This document shows positions 33,938 to 42,907 of a stretch of 64,000 bases of DNA, one piece after another; positions within the stretch are counted from its first letter, which is position 1; the number at the start of each line of letters is the position of its first letter. The DNA comes from SLRI01 sp964576715 (GTDB taxonomy: Bacteria; Pseudomonadota; Alphaproteobacteria; Geminicoccales; Geminicoccaceae). The position numbers and the translations under genes were made by a program. A model generated the notes under the pieces. That model saw nothing but the letters and a program-made list of their open reading frames with translations. It was not told the DNA's origin and ran no database searches. The stretch spans positions 7,884 to 71,883 of the forward strand of contig CAZNWE010000008.1 in assembly GCA_964576715.1 (NCBI GenBank), in the 5' to 3' direction.

Positions 33938-34638
33938 CAGTCGGTGCGTCCCTCGAGCGGGTTTTGCGGACCGGCCAAATCAGCGATCACCGTCTCGCCG
34001 GCGACCATCCGCTGTCCGGGCAGCGCCAAGGGTACCACATCCCTGGGCAGGTAGACATCACAGCGGCTGCCGAAGCGGATCAGCCCGATCCGCTCACCGG
34101 GTCTCAGCTCGCGGCCGGCGTCGACGAAGCCGACGATGCGGCGTGCCACGAGGCCGGCGATCTGCACGATGCCCACATGGCGGCCGCCGGCTGCCTCGAT
34201 CTTGAAGCTCTGCCGCTCGTTGACCTCGGACGCCTTGTCGAGCGAGGCGTTCAAGAACCGGCCCTGGTGATAGGCGCGCGTGATCAGCCGGCCGGGAACC
34301 GGGGTTCGGTTCACGTGGACGTCGAAGACATTCATGAAGACGCCGACGCAAGGCAAGGGCTCCGCGCCGAGCTCGAGCTCCGGCGGCGGCACCCGCGCCT
34401 TGGTCGCGGCGACCACGCCGTCGCAGGGGCTCACCACGAGCGAGCGCCGGGTCGGTGTCACACGAGGCGGGTCGCGAAAGAAATAGGTACACCAGAGGGT
34501 TAACAAGAGTCCAGCCCAGAACAAGGGCTGCCAGAGAAAGCCCAGCACCACGGCGACTGCGAAGAAGATTGCGATAAACGGCCAGCCGGCTTGGTGGATG
34601 GGGACGAGTATGCTCGTCGGACTGCCATGGTCCGCCAT
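33937..34638 (-). CDS. psd: Phosphatidylserine decarboxylase, short (PssA-linked) form
   Basis: A 233-aa proenzyme of the short Psd family. Residues 12-50 hold two hydrophobic spans (FIAIFFAVAVVLGFLW and LLLTLWCTYFF). SPCDGVV (D73), NVFDVHVNRTPV (H108) and IRFGSRCDVY (G190-S191) form the self-cleavage and pyruvoyl site. It makes phosphatidylethanolamine. Start ATG 34638 has GGAAGGAAC upstream; the frame opens back to 34821 inside the methyltransferase gene and is not used there. It follows that gene by 44 bases and overlaps pssA by one. Confidence 0.92.
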   Translation of the reverse strand: MADHGSPTSILVPIHQAGWPFIAIFFAVAVVLGFLWQPLFWAGLLLTLWCTYFFRDPPRVTPTRRSLVVSPCDGVVAATKARVPPPELELGAEPLPCVGVFMNVFDVHVNRTPVPGRLITRAYHQGRFLNASLDKASEVNERQSFKIEAAGGRHVGIVQIAGLVARRIVGFVDAGRELRPGERIGLIRFGSRCDVYLPRDVVPLALPGQRMVAGETVIADLAGPQNPLEGRTD

Positions 34639-34682
34639 GCGGTTCCTTCCTGGATCGGTCGCCGAGGAGTTAATCGGTTCGC

Positions 34683-35402
34683 TCAGCTGCTGCCAGCAAT
34701 GTCGCGGGCGAACACGATGTCGAGCTGTAACAGCCGTGCGAGCTTGCGCTCGAAGTAGCCCGGCAGGACCAGCGCTGGGGTGAAACCAAGCGCCGCCAGA
34801 CGATCGACCATCACCCGCCACTCCAGCTCGCCGGCATAGACCGGGCGAAGCGACAGCTCGAGCTGGATTGTCGCGATCCGTTCGAGCAGTCCGGCTGCAC
34901 CGGCCAGCACTTGTGGCTCGTAGCCCTGCACATCAGCTTTCAGATGAAGCCGCCGCCAGCCGGATTCAAGGAGATGGTCGAGGCCGTCGAGCCGGGCACA
35001 AGGCACGCTCAGCCGCTCGATCACGACCGAACTCGGCGACACCGCCTGAAGCAGCGGGCCTTGCGGCAGGATCGAGCTCATGTCGCTCTCCGCCGAGCAC
35101 TCCACGACCACCCGGCCGTCGGTATCGCCGAGAGCCATGACCGGCGCGAGCCGCCAGAGCGGGTCGCCGGCAACCGCCAGGGCGAGCACTCGGCGCGGCT
35201 CGGGCAACGGCTCGAACGAGAGGATCGGCCCGGCATAGCCCGCGCTGCGCAGCATGCGGCCGTACTGGCCGGTATTGGCGCCGACGTCGATCACCGCATC
35301 GACGCCTTCGTGCGCGAGCACGGCGGCGAGTTGCGCCGCTCCGGTTCGCGGCTTATTGCGTGGCGCCGGTCGCGGCTCGCGGCGGTGGTCGGCACCGTTC
35401 AT
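34683..35402 (-). CDS. FkbM-family methyltransferase
   Basis: A 239-aa SAM-dependent methyltransferase of the FkbM type. VDAVIDVGANTGQYGRML is the SAM-binding motif I, followed by GYAGPILSFEPLPE, then LHLKADVQGYEPQVLAGA (the FkbM LKIDVQGYE motif) and LQLELSLRPVY. FkbM enzymes methylate sugar or polyketide hydroxyls. Its ATG overlaps the adenylate cyclase stop (ATGA, 35402-35399), so I start it there rather than at 35423. It links the ABC/cyclic-nucleotide genes to the phospholipid genes in one run; its acceptor is unknown. Confidence 0.85.
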   Translation of the reverse strand: MNGADHRREPRPAPRNKPRTGAAQLAAVLAHEGVDAVIDVGANTGQYGRMLRSAGYAGPILSFEPLPEPRRVLALAVAGDPLWRLAPVMALGDTDGRVVVECSAESDMSSILPQGPLLQAVSPSSVVIERLSVPCARLDGLDHLLESGWRRLHLKADVQGYEPQVLAGAAGLLERIATIQLELSLRPVYAGELEWRVMVDRLAALGFTPALVLPGYFERKLARLLQLDIVFARDIAGSS

Positions 35403-36661
35403 GCCGCGTTCGGTGGCTCGCAATTGCCGCCCAACAGCTTGCGCGCCTCAGCGACCGGCGCAAACACCTCGACTTCCTGGCCGATGCCGCGCAACGGGTA
35501 TCGACCCAGCCGCTCGGTGACCTCTGGCGCACAGCTGCAATGGCCGACAAAGGTGCCGGAAAGAACCAGCGGCCGGCGCAGCTCCTTGCTCAAGGTGTCG
35601 AGCCGCGAGGCGACGTTGACGGCGGGCCCGATGACGGTGAAGTCAAGTCGGCGCTGCGCCCCGATATTGCCCCACATCACGTCGCCGACGTGCAATGCGA
35701 GGCCGAACGCCAGCTCGTCCTGGCCGGCAGCACGGCGCTGTCGATTGAGTTCGGCCATGCCGTGCTCGGCCTCCAGGGCGGCCTTGAGTGCGCGCTCGCA
35801 GGCTTTGGGCTCGTTCATCGGGAAAATGGCCAGCATCGCGTCACCGATGAACTTCAAGATCTCCCCGCCGGCATCAACGACGGGCGCCGCCATAGTATCG
35901 AAATAAGCGTTCAGCGAGGCGATGAGGTCGTCCCGGGGCCAGCGCTCTGAGAGCATCGAGAAGCCGCGCAGATCGCAGTGCCAGATGGCGGCGGAGATCG
36001 TCTCGCCACTGCCGCGGCTGATCTCGCCGGCGAGAATTCTTGCACCCGAGCGCTGGCCGACATAGGCCTCGAGGATGTTCTTGGTGATCCGCCGGTTGAG
36101 GCGGATTTCCGCCGCCATGGCGAGCATCGGCAGGAGGTCGGCGATGGTCTGCAGCTCGGCGGTCGAGAAGCCACCGGCGCGCCGGGTGGCCCAGGTACAG
36201 GCGTGCCGGGTGCCGGAGACGAACTGCATCGGCAACGCCACATAGTCGACGATCCCCTCGGCACGCAGATCATCATAGATGGCGTAGATTGTCGTGCCCT
36301 CGGGTGTCGGCAGGTCGAGCCGCGCCCGGATGGCCTCGACCTCGCCTTCGAAGAGGGGCTTCAGAGGGCTCGACAGGTAGTCTGGCCGTTGCCAGACGCC
36401 GCGATCTACAGAGGTGAAGACGACCTTCGTCGCCCCTGGATTCCAACGGATCGTCGCCCCGCCGAACTGCGGGTGCAGGGTGCGCAGGTGCAGCGTTGCG
36501 CGATCGAGCGGCAGACCGAATGAGCGCAATCGCACGCAAAGCCCGACGAAGAGGTCGTCGAGGTAGGGCTGATCGGTGATGCCGGTCACCAGCCAATCGA
36601 GTACCGCACTGCGGCGGGCAGGCCAGTTGCCGTCCGCCCCTGGGCTGATCGCCGAGGTCAT
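35399..36661 (-). CDS. Class III adenylate/guanylate cyclase
   Basis: A 420-aa cytoplasmic cyclase. The first 200 residues look like a GAF-type or otherwise regulatory domain (PEGTTIYAIYDDLRAEGIVDYVALPM, then a helix). The C-terminal 200 are the catalytic domain: metal aspartates D230 (IWHCDLRGFSMLSE) and D274 (FIGDAMLAIFP), and NVASRLDTL with the transition-state Asn and Arg. The Lys in GGEILKFIGD suits ATP over GTP. Both ends use ATGA overlaps with the neighbours. Its product probably acts on the cyclic-nucleotide-binding protein encoded just upstream in the operon. Confidence 0.88.
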   Translation of the reverse strand: MTSAISPGADGNWPARRSAVLDWLVTGITDQPYLDDLFVGLCVRLRSFGLPLDRATLHLRTLHPQFGGATIRWNPGATKVVFTSVDRGVWQRPDYLSSPLKPLFEGEVEAIRARLDLPTPEGTTIYAIYDDLRAEGIVDYVALPMQFVSGTRHACTWATRRAGGFSTAELQTIADLLPMLAMAAEIRLNRRITKNILEAYVGQRSGARILAGEISRGSGETISAAIWHCDLRGFSMLSERWPRDDLIASLNAYFDTMAAPVVDAGGEILKFIGDAMLAIFPMNEPKACERALKAALEAEHGMAELNRQRRAAGQDELAFGLALHVGDVMWGNIGAQRRLDFTVIGPAVNVASRLDTLSKELRRPLVLSGTFVGHCSCAPEVTERLGRYPLRGIGQEVEVFAPVAEARKLLGGNCEPPNAA

Positions 36662-37131
36662 CCTGCACCATTCTCGAGTTGGCGCAGCTTGGCCTTGGCC
36701 TCACCGAGCTGCTGCGTGGTCTGATGCAGGCGCGAGGCGAGTTCGTGCATGATCTCCACTCCGACCGTGGGGAACTGGGTGACGAGGTTGAAGAAGCCGT
36801 CCTTGGAGACGCGCAACGTCACCAGGCGGCTCCTGGCCATCACGGTCGCGGTGCGCGGCACGTCGCAGAGAATCGCGATCTCACCGACGATATCATTCTG
36901 GCCCAAAGTCGCCACCCGGATCTCGCCTCGCGGCGTCTTGACCATGACGTCGGCCTCGCCCTCGAGGAGAATATACGCCGCATCGCCGACATCGCCCTCG
37001 TGAAACAGCGCCTCGCCGGCGATGAACTCGAGATGCTCGCTGGTGAACGCCAAGAGCTTGAGCTTGGCCGGCTCGATCTTCTTGAACAGCGGAATGTTGC
37101 GCAGGACCTCGACGTCCTTCTGCAGTGTCAT
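36658..37131 (-). CDS. Cyclic nucleotide-binding domain protein (no DNA-binding domain)
   Basis: A 157-aa protein with one cNMP-binding domain: IPLFKKIEPAKLKLLAF, LFHEGDVGDAAYILLEGEADV, and the phosphate-binding cassette VGEIAILCDVPRTATVMA (G83, E84, R93). The C-terminal 35 residues are a helix rich in Gln, Lys and Ala (RLHQTTQQLGEAKAKLRQLEN), probably a coiled coil rather than an HTH, so it is more likely a protein partner than a transcription factor. Start ATG 37131 comes one base after the ABC gene stop (TGAAATG) with GGGAGG upstream. It probably senses the product of the cyclase encoded next. Confidence 0.88.
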   Translation of the reverse strand: MTLQKDVEVLRNIPLFKKIEPAKLKLLAFTSEHLEFIAGEALFHEGDVGDAAYILLEGEADVMVKTPRGEIRVATLGQNDIVGEIAILCDVPRTATVMARSRLVTLRVSKDGFFNLVTQFPTVGVEIMHELASRLHQTTQQLGEAKAKLRQLENGAG

Positions 37132-37132
37132 T

Positions 37133-39829
37133 TCACGACCTCCCGACGTCGTCGCCCTCCTCGAGCACCCGTTGCAGGGCCCGGCCCGGTCGCGCCAGCT
37201 CGTCAAAGCCGCCATGCTCGATCAGTCGGCCTCCCTCGAGGACCAGCACGTGATCGAACCATTGCGCCCAGGCGGGATTCTGCAATGCCCAGAAGACGCC
37301 CTTCTCGCTAAAGTAGTCCAGCAGGGCATCGCGGACCAGCACCTGCTCCCGACTGTCAAACGCGGCCAGTGGATTGTCCAGGATGAAGACGTCCGGCCGT
37401 TTCAGAATGGCGCGCGCCAGGGCCAGTTTCTGCCGCTGCATCGCGGTCAGCCTGGCACCGCCGCCGCCGGTTGGTGCATCCAGCCCCGCCTCGATGACCC
37501 GATCGATCAGGCCGTTCGCTTCGAGCGCCTCGGTAATCAGGGTGGCGATCCGCTCTTCGGCCTGCGCCTGCCCGTAGGCCACCTTGCCGAACAGGATGTT
37601 GTCCTGGATCGAGGCGGCGTTGTTATAACGGTCGGGGTCGAAAAAATCGACCGCCCCCTTCAGGCCCGCCGGCAGATCCTGGCGGAACACGCGGCGCGCC
37701 GCGAGCAGCTTGCCCTGCAGGTCCTCCTCGACGAGACCGAGCCGATGGCGCGCCGGGACCAGCTTGAACGGCAAGGAAAGCAGTTTTTGCCGGTCGCCCT
37801 CGGCCAGGGCCTCGAGCTTACCCGGGTCGGCACGATTGAGCAGGCCGCGGTAGCTCGGCAGCTCCTCGGCGGTGATGAAGCTGAACTGGCGGAAATAGTC
37901 GTGGTCGGGCGGCAACTCGGCAAAAATCTCGACCATCGTGGCGGCGAGCTTGTAGCCGACCGCCAACAGCTCATTGGTCAAAGCAGTCTTGTCGAGGACC
38001 AGTTTGACGTAATCCTGCTCGGCCAGGTTCTCCAGATCGAAAGTATCGCCCACCGGCGTGCCGAAGAGCAGGTTCTCGGCGATGCTGGCATTGGTGTTGT
38101 AGCGCTCGGGATCGAACCGTTCGACCAGCCGGGCGAGGTCCGGATCGGCGTCGAGCCTCGCCTGCATCGCCCGCCGCGCCGCCAAGAGGCCGGCAGTGAG
38201 GTCCCGATGCGTGGCGGTGTCGATGCTGCTCCGCAAGCCCATGCGATAGACGTCGGCATCGAAGCGTACGAGGCGCAGCGCATCGATGATCGCCTGACGC
38301 CGTTCCGCCTCGTCGGCACCCAGCCCGGCCGAGGCGTAGTCGATCCAGTCGACGTCACTGTCGTAGGGCGAATTGCCGGAGAGCGCATTCTCCTTGAGCC
38401 GCTTGGCCCGGTTTTCCGCGGTCTCCGGCACCTCGCCGATTTCGGGCTCGCCGGCCACGCCAGCGGGCTCATCCGAGACCGGTCGGTGCATCAGTCCGTA
38501 GAGGAGGTTGTGGCGGATCGTGCCGGTCAGGATGGCAGACGGGTTGCCGACATAGGCAAGGCGCCGACCGGTGAGGGAGTCGGCGAGTTCGTTCAGCGGC
38601 TTGTCATTGATCAGCAGGCGCCCGCGGCTGGGGTCGAGGAGGTTGGCGAGAACGAGGCAAAGCTCCTCCTTGCCGCTGCCGGAATGGCCGACGATGGCGA
38701 CCCGTTGCGGCTGGTCGAGTTCAAAGCTGAGCGCGTCGATGCGGGTGTCGCCGTCCTCGTCGCTGACGGTGAGCCCACGCGCCTGCCAGCTGCCGACGAC
38801 ACCGATCCCCTCGGGCGGCTCGCTGGTCTGCCGCTTGTCCTCGATGACGCCGGGAATGGCGAATTGGGCCACCACTTGGTCGTATTTGATCCTGACATCC
38901 ATGAACAGCTGGTAGTGGTTGAGCAATTCGCGCCAAGGTGCGGACAGGTCCTTGTGCGCGCCGACCACGGCGACCAGCGCTCCCAGGGTCAAATCGCCCT
39001 GGATCACCAGGTAGCCGCCGATCGAGAAGAAAAAGAACGGGCCGAGCTGGGCGATGAAGTTGTTGATGAACTTGATCAGGAACTTGAGCTTGTAGATGTC
39101 GAAGCGGATGTCGAACACCCGACCCAGTTCGCGCGAGAAGATCGCCCGCTCGTACTGCGTCGCATCGTTGGCGCGGATGTCGCGCACCCCGCCGGCGGTC
39201 TCGCTGATCCGCTCGGCGAGCCGGCGCATCCGTCGCACCCGGCGCTTGCCGAGCGCGTTGACGCGGCGCTGCAGCTTCGGAATGAGGTAGATCTGGACCG
39301 GATAGAGGATGATCGCGGCGAGCCCGAGCACCGGGTCCTGGATGAACATGAAGGTGAGGATGGTGAGCAGCGTGCCGCCCTGGAACGCCGGGGCGGCGAG
39401 CGCCTCGCCGACATAGCCGCCCAAGGGCTCGACCTCGGCGTTGATCAGCTGGACGAGCTCGCCCTGGCTCAGCCGGCGGAACTGCGGCAGCGGGAAGCGC
39501 ATGGTCTGGCTGTAGAGCATGTAGCGAAAGCGGCGCAGCATCCGCTCGGCGACCACACCCTTGTAGACATTGATGAAATATTTGAAGGCACCGTTGATCA
39601 GCACCAGCACCAGGAAGATGAAGCAGAGCACCATGAGGTAGTCGAGCTGATCGAGCTCGTAGCCGATGATGGTACCGCCATCGGGCTGGCCCAAGGCGTC
39701 GTTGATGATCTGCTTGGGCAGGTCGAGCGAGGCATAGAGGAACGGGAACGACAAGACCGTCATCAAAAGGATGACGAGCTGTTGCCGCCAGCTGTAGCGC
39801 CTGATGAAGCCGAAGATCGTTGGTTGCAT
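37133..39829 (-). CDS. ABC exporter-like protein with degenerate, expanded nucleotide-binding domain
   Basis: An 898-aa protein, far longer than a usual half-exporter (about 600). Residues 15-330 are an exporter membrane domain (six spans; RRLSQGELVQLINAEVEPLG and SETAGGVRDIRANDATQYER intracellular helices). The NBD starts near 345: Walker A GHSGSGKEE (381-389, Glu-Glu for Ser-Thr), then TGTIRHNLLYG at 435. A roughly 320-residue insert follows before the signature-like LTAMQRQKLALARAI (794) and Walker B VFILDNPLAAFD (Asn for the catalytic Glu). The H-loop histidine is absent (FWALQNP). The insert contains two copies of a segment ending in a FDP-x-RYN-x2-ASI motif. It is the first gene of the cyclase operon. 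Confidence 0.85.
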   Translation of the reverse strand: MQPTIFGFIRRYSWRQQLVILLMTVLSFPFLYASLDLPKQIINDALGQPDGGTIIGYELDQLDYLMVLCFIFLVLVLINGAFKYFINVYKGVVAERMLRRFRYMLYSQTMRFPLPQFRRLSQGELVQLINAEVEPLGGYVGEALAAPAFQGGTLLTILTFMFIQDPVLGLAAIILYPVQIYLIPKLQRRVNALGKRRVRRMRRLAERISETAGGVRDIRANDATQYERAIFSRELGRVFDIRFDIYKLKFLIKFINNFIAQLGPFFFFSIGGYLVIQGDLTLGALVAVVGAHKDLSAPWRELLNHYQLFMDVRIKYDQVVAQFAIPGVIEDKRQTSEPPEGIGVVGSWQARGLTVSDEDGDTRIDALSFELDQPQRVAIVGHSGSGKEELCLVLANLLDPSRGRLLINDKPLNELADSLTGRRLAYVGNPSAILTGTIRHNLLYGLMHRPVSDEPAGVAGEPEIGEVPETAENRAKRLKENALSGNSPYDSDVDWIDYASAGLGADEAERRQAIIDALRLVRFDADVYRMGLRSSIDTATHRDLTAGLLAARRAMQARLDADPDLARLVERFDPERYNTNASIAENLLFGTPVGDTFDLENLAEQDYVKLVLDKTALTNELLAVGYKLAATMVEIFAELPPDHDYFRQFSFITAEELPSYRGLLNRADPGKLEALAEGDRQKLLSLPFKLVPARHRLGLVEEDLQGKLLAARRVFRQDLPAGLKGAVDFFDPDRYNNAASIQDNILFGKVAYGQAQAEERIATLITEALEANGLIDRVIEAGLDAPTGGGGARLTAMQRQKLALARAILKRPDVFILDNPLAAFDSREQVLVRDALLDYFSEKGVFWALQNPAWAQWFDHVLVLEGGRLIEHGGFDELARPGRALQRVLEEGDDVGRS

Positions 39830-39950
39830 GAAGCCTACGGCTCACCCGCTCGACGCCTGACGCAAGGGATAGTAGTCACGAACGCGCAGACGTGCCAGTA
39901 GCACCGATCACAACCCGACCCGGCCTGAAGCACAGCGTTGTTTCGCCACG

Positions 39951-39979
39951 TTGGACGGACGCTGCGCTTCGGTTAATGA
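39951..39979 (+). promoter_or_regulatory. Candidate sigma-70 promoter for prpE
   Basis: TTGGAC (39951-39956), 17-base spacer, TAATGA (39974-39979). Transcription would start near 39986, leaving a 46-base leader with the Shine-Dalgarno GGGGGA, which supports translation from 40032. Confidence 0.4.
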
Positions 39980-40031
39980 TCAGCGAAAAGTCACCCGCCA
40001 TCCGGGTGCAGGCGTGAAAGGGGGAATGGCT

Positions 40032-41945
40032 ATGGACGGCATTTATCGGCAGATCTACCAGCGCAGCCTGAGCCAGCCTGAGGCCTTCTGGGCCGAGGCG
40101 GCCGAGGCCTTGCATTGGGACAAGAAATGGGACCGCGTGCTCGATGACAGCCGAGCACCGTTTTACGCCTGGTTCAAGGGTGGCAAGCTGAACACCTGCT
40201 TCAATGCGGTCGACCGGCACGTCGATGCCGGGCGCGGCGGCCAGGTCGCGATCATCCACGACAGCCCGGTGACCGGCAGCCAGCGCCTCATCACCTATGC
40301 CGAGCTCAAGGACCTCACCGCCCGCTTCGCTGGCGCCATGGCCCGGCGCGGCGTGCGCCACGGCGACCGGGTGATCGTCTACATGCCGATGGTCCCGGAG
40401 GCGCTCGTCGCCATGCTCGCCTGTGCCAGGATCGGCGCAGTGCATTCCGTCGTCTTCGGCGGCTTTGCCGCGCACGAGCTCGCCACCCGCATCGACGACG
40501 CCAAGCCGGCGATGATCGTCTCCGCCAGCTGCGGCGTCGAGCCCGGGCGGGTGGTGCCCTACAAGCCGCTTTTGGACCGGGCGATCGAGCAGGCTGCGCA
40601 CAAGCCCGCCCACTGCATCGTCCTGCAGCGGCCGCAATGCCCGGCCAATCTGACGGCACCGCGAGACGTCGACTGGCAGGCCGCGATGGCCGAGTCCCAT
40701 CCGGTCGACTGCGTTCCGGTCGAGGCGACCGACCCGCTCTACATCCTCTACACCTCCGGCACCACCGGCCAGCCCAAAGGCGTTGTCCGCGACCATGGCG
40801 GGCACGCCACCGCCCTGCTCTGGAGCATGCGGCACATTTACGGTGTCGAGCCTGGTGAGGTCTACTGGGCCGCCTCCGACGTCGGCTGGGTCGTCGGCCA
40901 CAGCTACATCTGCTACGCGCCGCTGCTCAACGGCAACACGACCATTGTCTACGAGGGCAAGCCCGTCGGCACGCCGGATGCCGGGGCCTTCTGGCGGGTG
41001 ATCGCCGAGCACCGGGTCGGAGTCATGTTCACCGCCCCCACCGCCTTTCGCGCGATCCGGAAGGAGGACCCGGAAGGTGTGCTCCTCCACCAGCACGACC
41101 TCAGCCACTTTCGCGCCCTGTTCCTCGCCGGCGAGCGCTGCGACCCGGACACCCTGGTCTGGGCCGAGGCACAGCTCGGTGTGCCGGTGATCGACCACTG
41201 GTGGCAGACCGAGACCGGTTGGGCGATCGCCGCCAATCCGCTCGGCATCGAGAAGCTGCCGGTCAAGCCGGGCTCACCGACCCTGCCGATGCCCGGCTAC
41301 GACGTGCAGATCCTCGACGAGGAAGGCCAGCAGGTGACCACAGCCGGCACCATCGGCGCCATCGTCGTCAAGTTGCCCTTGCCACCTTCCTGCCTGCCGA
41401 CCTTGTGGCAGGCCGACGACCGCTACCGGCAGGCCTACCTCACCCGCTACCCCGGCTACTACCTCACCGGCGACGCCGGCTATATCGACGCAGACGGCTA
41501 CGTCTACATCATGAGCCGCATCGACGACATCATCAACGTTGCCGGCCACCGCCTTTCGACCGGTGGCATGGAGGAGGTCCTGGCCTCCCACCCCGCCGTC
41601 GCCGAATGTGCCGTCATCGGCGTCGACGACGCTCTCAAGGGTGAGCTGCCCATGGGCTTCGTCGTGCTGCAGGGCGGGGTCCACAAGCCGGAGGAGGAGA
41701 TCCGGCAGGAGTTGATCGCCAAGGTCAGGGAGGAGATCGGCCCGGTCGCCGCTTTCAAGCTGGTCACCATCGTCAAGCGTCTGCCCAAGACCCGCTCCGG
41801 CAAGATCCTCAGGGGCACGATGAAGAACATCGCCGACGGCAAGCCCTGGAAGATGCCGGCGACCATCGACGACCCCGCCATCCTCGACGAGATCGCCGGC
41901 GACCTTCAGCGCTGGGGCTACGCCAAGACCTTTGCCCAGGGATAG
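40032..41945 (+). CDS. prpE: Propionyl-CoA synthetase
   Basis: A 637-aa acyl-CoA synthetase of the ANL family, PrpE type, activating propionate (and acetate) through an acyl-AMP. Motifs: YILYTSGTTGQPKGVVRDHG (P-loop), WWQTETGWAIAANPLG, YYLTGDAGYIDADGYVYIM, RIDDIINVAGHRLSTGGMEE and the acetylation-site motif PKTRSGKILRGTMK. I start at ATG 40032, six bases after the GGGGGA; ATG 40026 is too close to it and the frame opens to 39951 over the promoter. It is divergent from the ABC exporter operon and followed by a hairpin. Confidence 0.93.
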   Translation: MDGIYRQIYQRSLSQPEAFWAEAAEALHWDKKWDRVLDDSRAPFYAWFKGGKLNTCFNAVDRHVDAGRGGQVAIIHDSPVTGSQRLITYAELKDLTARFAGAMARRGVRHGDRVIVYMPMVPEALVAMLACARIGAVHSVVFGGFAAHELATRIDDAKPAMIVSASCGVEPGRVVPYKPLLDRAIEQAAHKPAHCIVLQRPQCPANLTAPRDVDWQAAMAESHPVDCVPVEATDPLYILYTSGTTGQPKGVVRDHGGHATALLWSMRHIYGVEPGEVYWAASDVGWVVGHSYICYAPLLNGNTTIVYEGKPVGTPDAGAFWRVIAEHRVGVMFTAPTAFRAIRKEDPEGVLLHQHDLSHFRALFLAGERCDPDTLVWAEAQLGVPVIDHWWQTETGWAIAANPLGIEKLPVKPGSPTLPMPGYDVQILDEEGQQVTTAGTIGAIVVKLPLPPSCLPTLWQADDRYRQAYLTRYPGYYLTGDAGYIDADGYVYIMSRIDDIINVAGHRLSTGGMEEVLASHPAVAECAVIGVDDALKGELPMGFVVLQGGVHKPEEEIRQELIAKVREEIGPVAAFKLVTIVKRLPKTRSGKILRGTMKNIADGKPWKMPATIDDPAILDEIAGDLQRWGYAKTFAQG

Positions 41946-42681
41946 GAGAGGGGAGGAATGTGGGGAGGCTGGCTTCCCCACACCCGACCGGCACTCTCAG
42001 CCTTGCTCGCACGGATTACTGCCGACGCGGCAATGAGTTGACTTGGCCCCCTTGAAAGGTGGTTGAGCGGAACCGGTCTGGCATGACACGGCCTCTGCCG
42101 GAAACAAGAAGACATCGTTATGCGGACCGATCCCGCCCGCCGGCCGAATGAGCGCCACGGCTGCCCTTGAGCGACCGACCGGACCAACGCCGAGTTCACG
42201 CGATGTACCGAACGCGGTCGTCTACACGCTGCTGAACCGCGCCGGCTCAGCCATCGGCGGTGATGGTCAGCGGTCTTGCGGTGTCGGCGGCGATGAAGCC
42301 CCCTCGCGGCTCTTCGCCGAAGCGTCGGGCATAGGCGCCGGCCGCGGCCGACGGAGCGGTCGCGCTCTGCCCTTGGCTGAATCTGCCTCGGGCCCCGCCA
42401 CGACCGCGCCCACGACCACTGTCTTGCGGTCGGCAGGCCGCGAAGCCGCCAAATTTGCCGCGCTGGCGCTGCCGACAAGGGTCTTGTCGATGTCGATCCG
42501 TAGCCAAGCGGCTCGCGATCGGGTCGAATCACGACCCGGCGGATGTTTTGCAGCGAGCCTCGTCGACCTTCAGGGCAAGCTCGATGCGATTGCCGCGTGA
42601 ACGCAGCCGGGAGGCGCCGGTAGACGGTCTGATCGCTGCCGAAACGGCCGCAGCCTGCAAGATACTAATGCTCGGAGCTGT
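41946..42681. other. Gene-free stretch of about 735 bases
   Basis: Only the prpE hairpin and the 3' flank of tRNA-Arg are evident. Frames such as 42148-42600 plus have Arg/Ala-rich translations with no resemblance to a known protein. A degenerate relative of the cluster element (CATGACAC, GGCCTCT, GCCGG) occurs at 42082. Confidence 0.4.
41959..41982 (+). terminator. 8-bp hairpin after prpE
   Basis: TGTGGGGA (41959-41966) and TCCCCACA (41975-41982) pair perfectly around an eight-base loop made of GGCT twice. It begins 13 bases after the prpE stop. No U-run follows, so termination may be Rho-assisted. Confidence 0.55.
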
Positions 42682-42758
42682 TGGCGCGCCCTGCAGGACT
42701 CGAACCTGCGACCCTCTGCTTAGAAGGCAGATGCTCTATCCGGCTGAGCTAAGGGCGC
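42682..42758 (-). tRNA. tRNA-Arg (TCT anticodon)
   Basis: On the minus strand the 77-base sequence begins GCGCCCTTAGCTCAGCCGG. It folds with a 7-bp acceptor (GCGCCCT/AGGGCGC), D arm AGCTCAGCCGGATAGAGC, anticodon stem CTGCC/GGCAG-type around loop with TCT, and T arm GCAGGTTCGAGTCCTGC. CCA is encoded (plus strand TGG at 42682-42684). It decodes AGA. Confidence 0.96.
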
Positions 42759-42907
42759 TCGCGAGATGGTATAGCAGCGGCCGGACGGTTGGGGAACGGC
42801 GAAGCCGCCGGCCGCGCGGCTCGCGGTGTTGCCGGCCGGAAAGCGGGCGGCTAGAGGGGGTGGTCGAGGGCCACGCGTGACGCGGCCGGCTGGTCGAGGC
42901 GGGGCGG

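Noticed and set aside
37022..39901. A 959-codon open frame on the plus strand
   Set aside because: It is antisense to the ABC exporter, whose membrane and ATPase motifs are clear.
42082..42101. CATGACAC-N7-GCCGG as an eighth cluster element
   Set aside because: One mismatch in the first box and several in the second, far from the cluster; treated as chance.
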